64,000 nucleotides of DNA from assembly GCA_019510125.1 (NCBI GenBank), contig JAEKKX010000021.1:18231-82230 (forward strand), written 5' to 3'. Under the pieces are notes generated by a model. The model ran no database searches and was not told the origin of the DNA. It saw nothing but the letters and a program-made list of their open reading frames with translations. Each line of letters opens with the position of its first letter. Position 1 is the first letter of the stretch. The stretch comes from Lysobacterales bacterium (GTDB taxonomy: Bacteria > Pseudomonadota > Gammaproteobacteria > Xanthomonadales > Xanthomonadaceae). Below are positions 19,805 through 28,207 of this stretch, piece after piece. The translations under genes were made by a program, and so were the position numbers.

Positions 19805-19871
19805 CGCGTCCGCTCCGACGATCTCCCGTCGCGGGTCGCGGCGAGCATGCGGCGCCGTCGCCCGCGACCGC

Positions 19872-20219
19872 TCAGTGAAAGCGTACCCACGCCCAGACCA
19901 CCAGCGCCAGCACCGCGGCGAGGCCGAGCGCGACCAGCAGCAGGCGATTCGTCGCCCGGACCAGCAGGGCGCTGCCGTCCGCCGCCAGCGCACGCTCGAA
20001 CGCCTCCGCATCGACCGGATGGGCGGGCGCGTGCGTGGGGTCGCGCAGCAGGCGCAGCGCATCGTCGAGCTGTTCGTCGATGCAGACGCTCAGCGTGCCC
20101 TGCCAGCCGAGCCGGTAGCTTTCGACCGTGTTCGCCCACGTCGGCACGCCCTTGTCCCGGAGCAGGGCGCGCACCCGGGCGAGCTCGTGGGGGTCGTGGA
20201 AACGGGCGAGATGGCGCAT
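19872..20219 (-). CDS. DUF2007-like protein with C-terminal membrane helix
   Basis: About 115 residues. The N-terminal half (HLARFHDPHELARVRALLRDKG, then a LSVCIDEQLDDALRLL strand-helix) matches the ferredoxin-like DUF2007 signal-transducer-like fold. The last ~20 residues form one transmembrane helix (LLLVALGLAAVLALVVWAW). The start is placed at MRHLARF; an ATG three codons upstream (20228) is equally possible. Function is unknown. Confidence 0.75.
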   Translation of the reverse strand: MRHLARFHDPHELARVRALLRDKGVPTWANTVESYRLGWQGTLSVCIDEQLDDALRLLRDPTHAPAHPVDAEAFERALAADGSALLVRATNRLLLVALGLAAVLALVVWAWVRFH

Positions 20220-20307
20220 GCGCGCCACGATAGCGCGCGGGTCAGCCGGCGTCGATGGGGGCGGATCGGTGATGGCGGCGTCCCGCGCACGACGGCGCGG
20301 CGGCGCC

Positions 20308-21258
20308 TCACTGCCAGCCGTAGCGCACGATGTGGAAGAAGATCGGCGCCGCGAACACGACCGAGTCGAGGCGGTCGAGGATTCCGCCGTGGCCTTCGAT
20401 CATGTGGCCCCAGTCCTTGACGCCCCGGTCCCGCTTGATCGCGGACATCACCAGGCCGCCGAAGAAGCCCATCAGGCAGATCACGAACGCGACCAGCGCG
20501 GCCTCGACCGGCGTGAACGGCGTGATCTTCCACAGCGCCGCGCCGAGCACGGTGGCGCTGGCGACGCCGCCGACCAGGCCTTCCCAGGTCTTCGACGGCG
20601 ACAGCGCCGGCGCGACCTTGTGCTTGCCCAGCAGCTTGCCCCACACGTACTGCAGCACGTCGCTGCCCTGCACCACGATCACCAGGAACGCGATCAGCAG
20701 CAGGTTGTGGCCCTGGTAGCCGGGGATGTTCAGGGTCATCAGCGCCGGGACGTGCGACAGGCAGAACACGCAGATCATCAGGCCCCACTGGACCTTGGCC
20801 GCGCGCTCGAGGAAGCGGGTGGTGTCGGCGCCGAGCGCGGCGAAGATCGGCAGGATCAGGAACGCGTACACCGGGATGAAGATCGCGTACAGCCCGTACC
20901 ACTCGATCCACACCAGCGCGTACTGCACCGGCAGCGCGACGAAGAACGCCAGCAGCAGCACCAGGTGGTCGCCGCGGCGGGTGTAGCACAGCGTGATGTA
21001 TTCGCGCAGGGCGAAGAACGACAGCACGCCGAACAGCACGATCACGCCGCCCTTGCCGATCCAGAACGCCGCCGCCAGCACCGCGACCATCCACCACCAG
21101 GCGCGGATGCGGCTGTTGAGGTTGTCGATGACCGCATGCGGCGCATCGGGCGCGAGGCGCAGCTTCAGCACCCAGCCGACGATCGAGGCGACGGTCAGCA
21201 CGGCCACCGCCCCGGCGAAGATCGGCAGCGCGTACAGCGACGGGAAGGGGTTTTGCAT
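20308..21258 (-). CDS. CdsA-like phosphatidate cytidylyltransferase
   Basis: A 316-residue polytopic membrane protein with the CTP-transferase signature near the C-terminus: SAIKRDRGVKDWGHMIEGHG followed by GILDRLDS. It makes CDP-diacylglycerol (or a related CDP-lipid) from phosphatidate and CTP. It is the last gene of a tight three-gene unit: its ATG overlaps the acyltransferase stop (TGATG). Because it sits with an acyltransferase and a CDP-alcohol phosphatidyltransferase rather than with dxr/bamA/frr, it looks like an accessory paralogue (YnbB-like) instead of the housekeeping cdsA. Confidence 0.92.
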   Translation of the reverse strand: MQNPFPSLYALPIFAGAVAVLTVASIVGWVLKLRLAPDAPHAVIDNLNSRIRAWWWMVAVLAAAFWIGKGGVIVLFGVLSFFALREYITLCYTRRGDHLVLLLAFFVALPVQYALVWIEWYGLYAIFIPVYAFLILPIFAALGADTTRFLERAAKVQWGLMICVFCLSHVPALMTLNIPGYQGHNLLLIAFLVIVVQGSDVLQYVWGKLLGKHKVAPALSPSKTWEGLVGGVASATVLGAALWKITPFTPVEAALVAFVICLMGFFGGLVMSAIKRDRGVKDWGHMIEGHGGILDRLDSVVFAAPIFFHIVRYGWQ

Positions 21259-22034
21259 CAGGCGGACTCCCCGGCGGGCGCGGCCGGCGTGGCGGAAGGC
21301 GTGGCGGACGCTTGGCCGAGCGGATCTGGATCGAGCTGGTCGGGGTCGAGCTGGTCGGGGTCGAGCGGATGCAGCGCGTCGAACGGCGCCGCGTCGCTGG
21401 GCGTGTCCGCCTCGGGATCGACCGGGCGCAGCGCCAGCAGCGCGTCGCGGGCGCGGGCGAGGAACGCGGCCTTGTCCTCGCCCGCGGCCAGCCGCAGCGG
21501 CGGCCCGAAGGTCACGGTGCACAGCAGCGGCAACGGCAGCAGCTCGCCCTTGGGCATCACCCGCGACAGGTTGTTCATCCACACCGGCACCAGCTCCGCC
21601 TGCGGACAGCGCGCGGCGAGGTGGTAGAGGCCGCTCTTGAACGGCAGCAGCGCCGCGTCGGTGACGTTGCGCGTGCCCTCCGGGAAGAGGATCAGCGAAT
21701 CGCCGGCGTCCAGCGCCTCGCCCATCTGCGCGATCGGGTCGGGACTGCCTTCGCGGCGTTCGCGATCGATCAGCACCGCGCGGAACACGCGGCCGCCGAC
21801 GTAGCGGCGCAGCGCGTCGCGGTTCCAGTAGTCCGCGCCGGCCACCGGACGCGTGCGCCGGCGCAGCCACGGCGGCAGCGACGCCCACAGCAGCACGAAA
21901 TCGCCGTGGCTGGCGTGGTTGGCGTAGTAGATGCGCAGCGCGGCGGTCGGCCTGCAGTCGCGCCAGTAGGCCTGCGCGCCGGTGAGGACGCGGATGAAGC
22001 CGATCAGGGCGCGGGCGACGAGCCGCTCGAGCAT
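21258..22034 (-). CDS. 1-acylglycerol-3-phosphate acyltransferase-like protein
   Basis: A 258-residue PlsC-type acyltransferase. The catalytic HX4D motif is in NHASHGD (about residue 51), followed by FPEGTRN and a VPVWMNNL stretch. It probably adds an acyl chain to a lysophospholipid at the inner membrane. The C-terminal ~45 residues are an Asp/Pro/Ala tail with DPDQL pentapeptide repeats (15-bp tandem units at 21317-21375). It is translationally linked to the CdsA-like gene (TGATG) and follows the phosphatidyltransferase by 2 nt. The three likely act in one lipid-making route. Confidence 0.88.
   Translation of the reverse strand: MLERLVARALIGFIRVLTGAQAYWRDCRPTAALRIYYANHASHGDFVLLWASLPPWLRRRTRPVAGADYWNRDALRRYVGGRVFRAVLIDRERREGSPDPIAQMGEALDAGDSLILFPEGTRNVTDAALLPFKSGLYHLAARCPQAELVPVWMNNLSRVMPKGELLPLPLLCTVTFGPPLRLAAGEDKAAFLARARDALLALRPVDPEADTPSDAAPFDALHPLDPDQLDPDQLDPDPLGQASATPSATPAAPAGESA
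21317..21375 (-). repeat. 15-bp tandem repeat in the acyltransferase tail
   Basis: Two exact copies of a 15-bp unit (plus strand tcgagctggtcgggg, 21331-21360), flanked by degenerate units on both sides, encode the DPDQL repeat. The frame is preserved by the unit length. This is the second 15-bp coding repeat in the window besides the one in mutM. Confidence 0.8.
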
Positions 22035-22036
22035 GG

Positions 22037-22660
22037 TCAGCCCCGCGCCGCCGCTTCGCGCAGGCCGTTGCGCACGCGCCGCGCGATCGTCCACGCGACC
22101 AGCGCGCACAGCGCGGGCGCGAGCCACGCGACCCACGCCGGCAGGGTGCCCGCGAGCCCGACCCACAGCCCCAGCGCGCCGAGCACGAAGGCGCGGTCGC
22201 TCTTGCCCATCGGGCCGTCGTAGCGGCGGCTGGCGCCGACGGTGGCGCCCAGCGCGCCGGCGAACTCGCTCAGCGCCGCGAGCAGCGCCAGCGTCGCCAG
22301 CCACAGCGGGCCGTGTCCGCTGGCGAACGGCATGATCGTCGCGAACGGCAGGATCAGCGCCGCGTCGGCGATCACGTCGGTGAGTTCGTTGAGGTAGGCG
22401 CCGAGCCGGGACTGCTGGCCGAATTCACGCGCGAGCATGCCGTCGATCGCGTTCAGCGCCATGCGCAGGAACAGCCACAGCGGCAGCAGCAGGAAGGCGC
22501 GCGCCGGCGCCGGGGCGAGGGACAGCCACAGGCCCAGCGCCACCGAGAGGGCGCAGGCCGCCAGGGTCACCTGGTTCGCGGTCACGCCGAGCGCGTGCAG
22601 GCGCCGCACGAGCGGCCGCAGTAGCGCCTGGAACCCCGGTTTCAGTGCGTAGATCGACAT
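22037..22660 (-). CDS. CDP-alcohol phosphatidyltransferase family protein
   Basis: A 207-residue membrane protein with the CDP-OH-P signature in the form AIDGMLAREFGQQSRLGAYL then NELTDVIAD. The usual consensus is DG-x2-AR-x8-G-x3-D-x3-D; here Asn stands where the third Asp is expected. As I recall this is also seen in the YnbA/YnjF-like branch, so it need not mean loss of activity. It transfers a phosphatidyl group from CDP-diacylglycerol to an unknown alcohol. It is the first gene of the three-gene lipid unit. A start three codons upstream (22669) is possible. Confidence 0.88.
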   Translation of the reverse strand: MSIYALKPGFQALLRPLVRRLHALGVTANQVTLAACALSVALGLWLSLAPAPARAFLLLPLWLFLRMALNAIDGMLAREFGQQSRLGAYLNELTDVIADAALILPFATIMPFASGHGPLWLATLALLAALSEFAGALGATVGASRRYDGPMGKSDRAFVLGALGLWVGLAGTLPAWVAWLAPALCALVAWTIARRVRNGLREAAARG

Positions 22661-22919
22661 GCCGCGCATGATTCCATACCGCGGCGTCCGTTGTCCGCAG
22701 TCCGCGACCGCGGTCACGCCGCGCGTGCGCCGTCCATCGCGTTGTCGCGGGGATCGTCGGCGGTGGCGTCGACGCCATCGGTGGCGGCATCGGTCGCGGC
22801 ATTGATCGGGGCTCGACCAAGGTCGCATCGACATGAACGCACCATACGCGCTCGCACGGATGGCAATCGCCGATCCCTGCCCCCATGATGAGGGGGTTCC
22901 CTTTCGATTCCGCCTGCCC

Positions 22920-24128
22920 ATGCCCGCGTCCGTTCTCGATTTCCTGTCCGGTGGCCTGCTCCAGCTCGGCTGGGGCGAACTGCTGATCTACCTGCTGGTC
23001 GCCGTCCAGATCACGATCTTCGCCGTCACCCTGTACCTGCACCGCAGCCAGGCCCACCGTGGCGTGGATTTCCACCCGGTCATCAACCACTTCTTCCGTT
23101 TCTGGACGTGGCTGACCACCTCGATGATCACCCGCGAGTGGGTCGCCATCCACCGCAAGCACCACGCCAAGTGCGAGACCGAGGAAGATCCGCACAGCCC
23201 GATGACCAAGGGCATCGGCACCGTGTTCTGGCGCGGCGTGGAGCTGTACCGCGAAGCGCGCCGCGACCGCGCCTCGATCGAGCAGTACGGCAAGGGCGCG
23301 CCCAACGACTGGATCGAGCGCCACCTCTACACCCCGTTCGCCACCTTCGGGCCGACCCTGCTGCTGTTCGTCAGCTTCGCCCTGTTCGGCTTCAAGGGCG
23401 TGGCGGTGTGGGCGATCCAGATGGCGTGGATCCCGTTCTGGGCCGCCGGCGTGGTCAACGGCCTCGGCCACTGGTGGGGCTACCGCAACTTCGAGACCAC
23501 CGACACCGCGACCAACCTCACCCCGTGGGGCGTGTGGATCGGCGGCGAGGAGCTGCACAACAACCACCATGCCTTCCCGAGCTCGGCGAAGTTCGCCCTG
23601 CGCAAGTGGGAGTTCGACATCGGCTGGGCGGCGATCAAGGGCCTGCAGGCCGTCGGCCTGGCGAAAGTGCTGCGCGTGGCGCCGTCGCTGGACGTGCGTC
23701 CGAACATCCCGGTGCCCGACACCGACACCCTGAAGGCGCTGCTGGCGATGCGCTTCCAGGCGATGACCGACTACCAGCGCAACGTGCTCAAGCCGGCGCT
23801 GCAGGAGGAGGCCCGCGTGGCCGGCGAGAAGCTGCGCGCGCTGCTGCCGCGGCGACTGCGCAAGGGCATCGTCGACGACGGCCGCTGGCTCAAGCCCGAC
23901 GCCCGCGAACAGTTGCGGGAATGGGTGGCGCAGCGTCCGCGCATCGGCACCCTGATCGAATACCGCGCGCGCCTCGCCGCGGTGCTGGAGAGCCGCAGCC
24001 AGAACGCGACCGAGACCCTGCAGGCGCTGCAGCAGTGGTGCCGCGAGGCCGAGGCCAGCGGCATCCAGGCGCTGCAGGCGTTCTCGCTGCGCATGAAGGG
24101 CTATTCGCTGCAGCCCGTGCGCGCCTGA
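22920..24128 (+). CDS. Membrane fatty-acid (acyl-CoA) desaturase
   Basis: A 402-residue desaturase with the three His boxes of the delta-9 type: HRSQAH (about residue 42), HRKHH (about 79) and HNNHHAF (about 214). Hydrophobic segments lie between them. The protein should introduce a cis double bond into membrane acyl chains, using di-iron and O2. The start MPASVLDFLSGG is chosen because it aligns with the usual N-terminus; an upstream ATG (22833) adds 29 unlikely residues. The C-terminal ~150 residues are helical. It is divergent from the lipid cluster, which reinforces a membrane-lipid theme. Confidence 0.92.
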   Translation: MPASVLDFLSGGLLQLGWGELLIYLLVAVQITIFAVTLYLHRSQAHRGVDFHPVINHFFRFWTWLTTSMITREWVAIHRKHHAKCETEEDPHSPMTKGIGTVFWRGVELYREARRDRASIEQYGKGAPNDWIERHLYTPFATFGPTLLLFVSFALFGFKGVAVWAIQMAWIPFWAAGVVNGLGHWWGYRNFETTDTATNLTPWGVWIGGEELHNNHHAFPSSAKFALRKWEFDIGWAAIKGLQAVGLAKVLRVAPSLDVRPNIPVPDTDTLKALLAMRFQAMTDYQRNVLKPALQEEARVAGEKLRALLPRRLRKGIVDDGRWLKPDAREQLREWVAQRPRIGTLIEYRARLAAVLESRSQNATETLQALQQWCREAEASGIQALQAFSLRMKGYSLQPVRA

Positions 24129-24146
24129 GCCCGGCGCAGTCCGCGC

Positions 24147-24174
24147 ACGACGGCCGCCTCCGGGCGGCCGTCGT
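24147..24174 (+). terminator. Terminator hairpin after the desaturase gene
   Basis: A perfect 12-bp GC-rich stem (acgacggccgcc / ggcggccgtcgt) with a 4-nt loop is followed by CGTTTC, 18 nt after the desaturase stop. The short T run makes it a moderate intrinsic terminator. Confidence 0.65.
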
Positions 24175-24250
24175 CGTTTCACATCCCCCCCGGCCAGGCC
24201 CCGCCCCTGCGGGACTTGCGACCGGCCCCGCGACCCCGCACGCTGCGCGC

Positions 24251-24682
24251 ATGTCCGCCCCGGGTCCCGGCTGGTTGCTCTTCTGCACGCTCTTCGCCCT
24301 CGCGGCGGAGCCGGCGGCGGTGCGCGCGCAGGAACTGAAGTGGCGGGGCGACGTCGTCCCGCCGTCCACGGCCGTCGCGCCGGCGCCCGCGACGCCGCCC
24401 CCGCCGCAGGCCAGCGGCGACTACCTCTCGCGGATGGATCGCGACGGCGACGGCAAGGTGTCGGTGGTCGAATACCAGGACTGGCTGAGCTACGCCTTCG
24501 ACGGCATGGATCGCGACCGCGACGGCGTGCTCAGCGCCGCCGAGCAGCCCGGCGGCCGCGGCCAGCCGCTGACCCGGGAAGCGCACCGCGCGCGTCTGGC
24601 CGAGCGCTTCCGCCGCCAGGACGTGGACCGCAGCGGCTTCCTCGACGCGAAGGAACTCGCGGCGCCGCCGCAGGGCCAGTAG
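24251..24682 (+). CDS. Exported EF-hand protein
   Basis: A 143-residue protein with a signal peptide (LLFCTLFALAAEPAAVRA) and a Pro/Ala-rich linker. Three EF-hand-like calcium loops follow: DRDGDGKVSVVEY, DRDRDGVLSAAE and DVDRSGFLDAKE. It is probably a periplasmic Ca2+-binding protein. It ends 4 nt from the convergent membrane-protein gene. Function beyond calcium binding cannot be inferred. Confidence 0.85.
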   Translation: MSAPGPGWLLFCTLFALAAEPAAVRAQELKWRGDVVPPSTAVAPAPATPPPPQASGDYLSRMDRDGDGKVSVVEYQDWLSYAFDGMDRDRDGVLSAAEQPGGRGQPLTREAHRARLAERFRRQDVDRSGFLDAKELAAPPQGQ

Positions 24683-24686
24683 CGGC

Positions 24687-25568
24687 CTACATCGCCACGC
24701 CGGCGGCGGGCGGGGCGGGGGCCGCGGCGTCGCCGGCCTCGCCGCCCAGCATCTGCTTCCAGGCGAAATACATCGACCCGGCGAGGCCGCACATGAACAG
24801 GCCGTAGAGCAGCGCGTTGCCGGCGATCGCCACCGCCTGGCCGAACACCAGTTGCAGCGCGCCGAGCACGATGCCGAAACCGATGCTCACCGCCATCAGG
24901 ATCACGAACGCCAGCACCAGGTAGACGATCACCGCGAGCAGGTTGCGCGCGCCGGCGGCGACGCCGCGGCGCAGCGCCGGTCCCAGCCGGCGATCCTCGA
25001 GCAGCATGTCGGGCAGTACCGTCATCGTGAACATGAACACGATGACCGACACGCCCATCACCACCAGCGCGCCGACGGCCACGCGGACGATCGGCCCCTG
25101 CATCAGCGTCTGCGGATCGACCCGGGTGCCGCTGTTGGCCTTGGCCTGGAGCTCGGCCATGGCTTCGGTGAACTTCACCAGGTTCTCCGGGCCGATCAGG
25201 ACCACCACCAGCGCGGCCATCGCGACCGCGAAGATCGCCTGCGGCACCAGCGTGCGCAGCATCCGCGCGCCGGCGCCGCCCTGCACCGAGGCCAGCAGCG
25301 CGCCGAGGCCGGCGCTGCGGCCGGCGTCCACTTCGCGCGCGGCGTGGATCATCAGCGCCACCAGCAGCGCGCCGACGATGAACGACACCAGTTGCAGCGG
25401 CACGGCGAGCGCCGGCGGCATCGCCTGCCCGAGCAGCGCCGTTCCCAGCCACAGCGCGGCGTAGATCAGCCCCAGCGCACCGAAGCCCAGCGGCGACTTG
25501 CGCAGCAGCCCGAACGTCTCGAGCAGCCATTGCGCGCCGGCGGACGCCGGTACCTTGCGAATCTCCAT
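24687..25568 (-). CDS. BPSS1780-like integral membrane protein
   Basis: A 293-residue protein with about six to seven predicted membrane helices. The opening MEIRKVPASAGAQWLLETF and the Gly/Leu helices match the BPSS1780 family of membrane proteins, whose function is unknown. The cytoplasmic tail is Ala/Pro-rich. It lies downstream (54 nt) of the glutamine amidotransferase gene on the same strand. Confidence 0.82.
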   Translation of the reverse strand: MEIRKVPASAGAQWLLETFGLLRKSPLGFGALGLIYAALWLGTALLGQAMPPALAVPLQLVSFIVGALLVALMIHAAREVDAGRSAGLGALLASVQGGAGARMLRTLVPQAIFAVAMAALVVVLIGPENLVKFTEAMAELQAKANSGTRVDPQTLMQGPIVRVAVGALVVMGVSVIVFMFTMTVLPDMLLEDRRLGPALRRGVAAGARNLLAVIVYLVLAFVILMAVSIGFGIVLGALQLVFGQAVAIAGNALLYGLFMCGLAGSMYFAWKQMLGGEAGDAAAPAPPAAGVAM

Positions 25569-25622
25569 CGATCTTCCTCGTCGTTGCGTGGATGCGGGAT
25601 GTGGCGTGGGAGGCGTGCCGGT

Positions 25623-26360
25623 TCAGTGGCCGCGCAGGGTGGCCGCGTGGCGGACGAAGCGACGCAGCACGCCGCGCGCCATCGGCGTCGGCTTCACCTC
25701 GCGCGCCATCCGCCGGTGGCAGCGGCCCTCGCCCGCGAGCGCGTCGCGGCGGGCATGCACGTAGCCGCGCATGTGGTCGACGCTGAATTCGGGATGGAAC
25801 TGCAGGCCCCAGGCATGGTCGCGCCAGCGGAAGGCCTGGCAGGCGTCCTGGTCGGAGCGCGCCAGCACGGTGGCGCCGCTCGGCGGCTCCAGCACGCTCT
25901 GCAGATGGCTGACCTGCACCGGGAAGCGCAGCGGCAGCGGGCCGAACAGCGGGTCGGCGCCGGCCGGGGGATGCAGGTCCACCGCCACCGTGCCCATCTC
26001 GCGACCCTGCGGGTTGTAGTCGACGCGGCCGCCCAGCGCATGCGCCAGCAACTGGTGGCCGTAGCAGATGCCCAGCACCGGCAGGCCGGCGTCCAGGCCC
26101 TCGCGCAGCCACGCGGCGGTGCGTTCGCTCCACGGGTGGCGGTCGGTGACCATCAGGCTGGAGCCGGTGACGATCGCGCCGGTGTAGGCGTCCCACGCTG
26201 GCAGCGCCTCGCCGGCCTCGACGTTCACCGCGTCGGCCTCGTCCGCGGCCAGCCCGGCGGCGACCCGGATCCAGTGCGGGAAACGGCCCCGGCGGCGCAG
26301 GCTGGGGATGGGCTGTCCGGTTTCGACGATCAGGAAGCGGCGGCTGCGGCGGGCGGTCAC
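25623..26360 (-). CDS. Class I glutamine amidotransferase (GMP synthase GATase-like)
   Basis: A 245-residue class I GATase. The nucleophile motif [15 protein letters not shown] has the catalytic Cys near residue 100, and the His-Glu pair is in LQFHPEF. There is no attached synthetase domain, so this is a stand-alone amidotransferase or gamma-glutamyl hydrolase of the type often annotated GMP synthase-like. Such proteins process glutamine or gamma-glutamyl conjugates. It is divergent from glyQ, with a TATACT box in the short gap. Confidence 0.88.
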   Translation of the reverse strand: MTARRSRRFLIVETGQPIPSLRRRGRFPHWIRVAAGLAADEADAVNVEAGEALPAWDAYTGAIVTGSSLMVTDRHPWSERTAAWLREGLDAGLPVLGICYGHQLLAHALGGRVDYNPQGREMGTVAVDLHPPAGADPLFGPLPLRFPVQVSHLQSVLEPPSGATVLARSDQDACQAFRWRDHAWGLQFHPEFSVDHMRGYVHARRDALAGEGRCHRRMAREVKPTPMARGVLRRFVRHAATLRGH

Positions 26361-26431
26361 GGCGGCGGGGCGGGGCGATGGGGCGTGCCCCGTATACTAC
26401 CCAGTCCCCATACCGTCGTGCCGTGAAGTCC

Positions 26432-27372
<941 letters not shown>

Positions 27373-27376
<4 letters not shown>

Positions 27377-28038
27377 GCGACGCCGCGCCGCTGCTGATCG
27401 GCATGTTCGACTCGCCGTTCGTGCGGCGGGTGGCGGTGAGCATGGACCTGCTCGGACTGCCGTTCGAGCATCGCGACTGGTCGGTGGGCAGGGATTTCGA
27501 CCGCATCCGCGCCTACAGCCCGCTCGGCCGGGTGCCGGTGCTGGCGCCGGCCGACGGCGAGGCGCTGATCGAATCGGCGATGATCCTCGAACACCTCGAC
27601 GACGTGGTCGGCCCCGATCGCGCGCTGATGCCGCCGTCGGGACCCGACCGCCGCGCCGCGCTGCGGCTGATGGCCTTCGCCACCGGCGTGGTCGAGAAGG
27701 GCCTGCAGGTGGTGATGGAGCGCGTGTTCCGGCCCGAGGCGCTGCACCACGCGCCGTTCGTCGAACGCTGCCGCACGCAGATGCGCGGCGCGCTGGGCGA
27801 GCTGGAGCGCGCCTGCGTCGCCGCGGGCGACCGCGACTGGCTGGTCGGCGGGCGCATGACCCAGGCCGACATCACCCTCGCCTGCTTCGTCACCTACGTC
27901 CACGAAGCCGTGCCCGAACCGCTCGACGCCTATCCGGCGCTGCAGGCGCGCCATGCGCGCTGCGAAGCGCTGCCGGTGTTCCGCCGCTACCACGTGCCGT
28001 TCTTCCAGCCCGACGCCAGCGGAGCCGCCGGCGCATGA
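27373..28038 (+). CDS. Glutathione S-transferase family protein
   Basis: About 221 residues starting at a GTG that overlaps the glyQ stop (GTGA). The N-terminal thioredoxin-like half shows [20 protein letters not shown], the cis-Pro strand RVPVL and the glutathione-binding [11 protein letters not shown]. The C-terminal half is all-helical with DITLACF. It resembles Xanthomonad GSTs lying between glyQ and glyS. The substrate is unknown. A later ATG (27403) is an alternative start but loses the coupling. Confidence 0.85.
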
Positions 28039-28141
28039 ATCCGCTGCCCGCACGGCTCGCGCCCGCGCTCGCGGACACGCTCGGCGCGCATCCGCGCTTC
28101 GTCGTGTCCGGCCGCGGCCGCGACGCCCGCCGGCGTCCCGT

Positions 28142-28183
28142 CCCTCATCCGCCCTTCGGGCACCTTCTCCCGGGGGGAGAAGG
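28142..28183 (-). repeat. Single REP-like module upstream of glyS
   Basis: The segment containing ctcatccgcccttcggg and an imperfect cttctcccggggggagaag palindrome is the inverse of the module that recurs in the array at 30637-31224 (gaaggtgcccgaagggcgg). It sits 25 nt before the glyS start, so it could influence glyS message stability. Confidence 0.85.
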
Positions 28184-28207
28184 ACACCGCGAACACAGAG
28201 CCGCACC

